NCBI GenBank assembly: GCA_964581515.1
Contig: CAZOOV010000005.1
Coordinates: 1-64,000 of the forward strand
Direction of reading: 5' to 3'
Origin: JACJVV01 sp964581515
GTDB taxonomy: Archaea; Nanobdellota; Nanobdellia; Woesearchaeales; JACJVV01
DNA: 64,000 nucleotides
The notes beneath the pieces were generated by a model that was not told the DNA's origin, searched no databases, and saw only the letters and a list, made by a program, of their open reading frames with translations. This document shows, piece after piece, positions 63,391 to 64,000 of the stretch. Position numbers and translations under genes: made by a program. Each line of letters begins with the position of its first letter. Within the stretch, counting starts at the first letter, position 1.

Positions 63391-64000
63391 TTATTTTACT
63401 TTTTTCAGCATACTTGCTGTTTTCTTATATACTTCTTCAACTGTTATAGCCTCTATTGCCTTGTCTCCTAAAGGTTCATGTTCTAAATTATAGCTTATCT
63501 TAGATTTTCTTTTATAGATATAATGAATATTCTTATTGATATATTTCTTTGGTAACCTTGTAAGTGGATCTGTAACCCCCCATAATGTCAAAAGATTTGC
63601 TTTTTCAGATATTGCTATATGCATAGGTCCACAATCACCTGTAATAACTAAATCTGATACAGAAAACAAAGCTGCTAATTCAGTTAGGGACAATTCACCT
63701 GTAAGATCAATAAAATTATTGTATCTTGAGAACTTATTATCGAATGCCTTATTGTATAATTCATCACCAGGACCGCCAGTAATAACAATATGATTCTTTT
63801 TATCTTTAATTAATTTCTCAATAAGTGCAATATAATTCTTCTTTGGCCAAGCCCTGCTTTTCCATAATACAAAAGGGTTAATTGTAATTATTCTTGAAGA
63901 TTTTCCCAGACTAATCATTTTTTCTATCTTATCTGATAATTTCTTTGAATAAACTAAAGGATCCATATCCCATGAATGAGAATTTATGTTTAGATTTTTT
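63391..64000 (-). CDS. Glycosyltransferase family 9 (heptosyltransferase-like), N-terminus cut by window edge
   Basis: The frame runs on past an internal ATG (63966) to the window end without a stop, so the start lies outside. Visible is the C-terminal half: ITINPFVLWKSRAWPKKNYIALIEKL, IVITGGPGDELYNK, IDLTGELSLTELAALFSVSDLVITGDCGPMHIAISEKANLLTLWG, which are the donor-binding motifs of GT9 (GxxDxxPxH, here GDCGPMHIA). Probably the first visible member of the glycan operon. Confidence 0.88.
   Translation of the reverse strand, partial: KNLNINSHSWDMDPLVYSKKLSDKIEKMISLGKSSRIITINPFVLWKSRAWPKKNYIALIEKLIKDKKNHIVITGGPGDELYNKAFDNKFSRYNNFIDLTGELSLTELAALFSVSDLVITGDCGPMHIAISEKANLLTLWGVTDPLTRLPKKYINKNIHYIYKRKSKISYNLEHEPLGDKAIEAITVEEVYKKTASMLKKVK

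Overview
The window is AT-rich archaeal chromosome, most likely from a DPANN-type lineage such as Woesearchaeota; that assignment is an inference. Supporting signs are a family-B archaeal DNA polymerase, archaeal TrmI, TrmB-type regulators, TTTATAAA box A elements at the expected distance from tRNAs and leaderless genes, GGTGA-type ribosome binding sites, and four tRNA genes that all carry introns with bulge-helix-bulge (BHB) folds. No rRNA, transposon, prophage or CRISPR array was seen.

Layout. 1-1822 (minus): non-oxidative pentose phosphate enzymes (rpe partial, rpiB, transaldolase). 2051-6682 (minus): a thiol oxidoreductase, a Cu+ P1B ATPase, a cysteine-rich membrane protein and a membrane-tethered winged-helix protein, a likely copper module with a repeat-rich promoter. 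6758-9606: endonuclease III, then a SUMF1-type lipoprotein, a SemiSWEET and an EEP-fold protein, the first two with the same 16-bp promoter. 9588-11926 (minus): thyA and folA alternating with two small membrane proteins. 12035-20963: polB, a P-loop NTPase, two PLD/TrmB-type regulators, endonuclease IV, a DHH phosphoesterase, an M50 protease, a membrane protein and a coiled-coil protein. 21015-28552: tRNA-Gly, nrdR, a dNMP-kinase-like protein with dCMP deaminase, three tandem paralogues of unknown function, tRNA-Thr, guaB with a small leader ORF, then tRNA-Arg and tRNA-Cys.

28605-31292 (minus) holds two secreted or membrane proteins and trmI. 31499-51991 (minus) is the most striking locus: a 48-aa AbrB protein, a 6682-aa cell-surface protein and a 96-aa AbrB protein form one apparent operon. 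It is bracketed by four copies of the palindrome TCTGAAAATCAGA, two on each side. The giant protein is made of Ig-like, FN3, LamG, beta-propeller, beta-helix-like and Cys-rich modules, with a C-terminal membrane anchor and a repeated cytoplasmic tail.

52276-64000 is a surface-polysaccharide cluster: a UDP-glucuronate 4-epimerase-like enzyme and a flippase on plus, and a minus-strand operon of GT9, four GT4 glycosyltransferases, a methyltransferase and CapE-CapF-CapG (UDP-N-acetyl-L-fucosamine synthesis). The giant protein and this cluster may together build the cell envelope; that link is inferred from adjacency and from the many N-glycosylation sequons in the giant protein.
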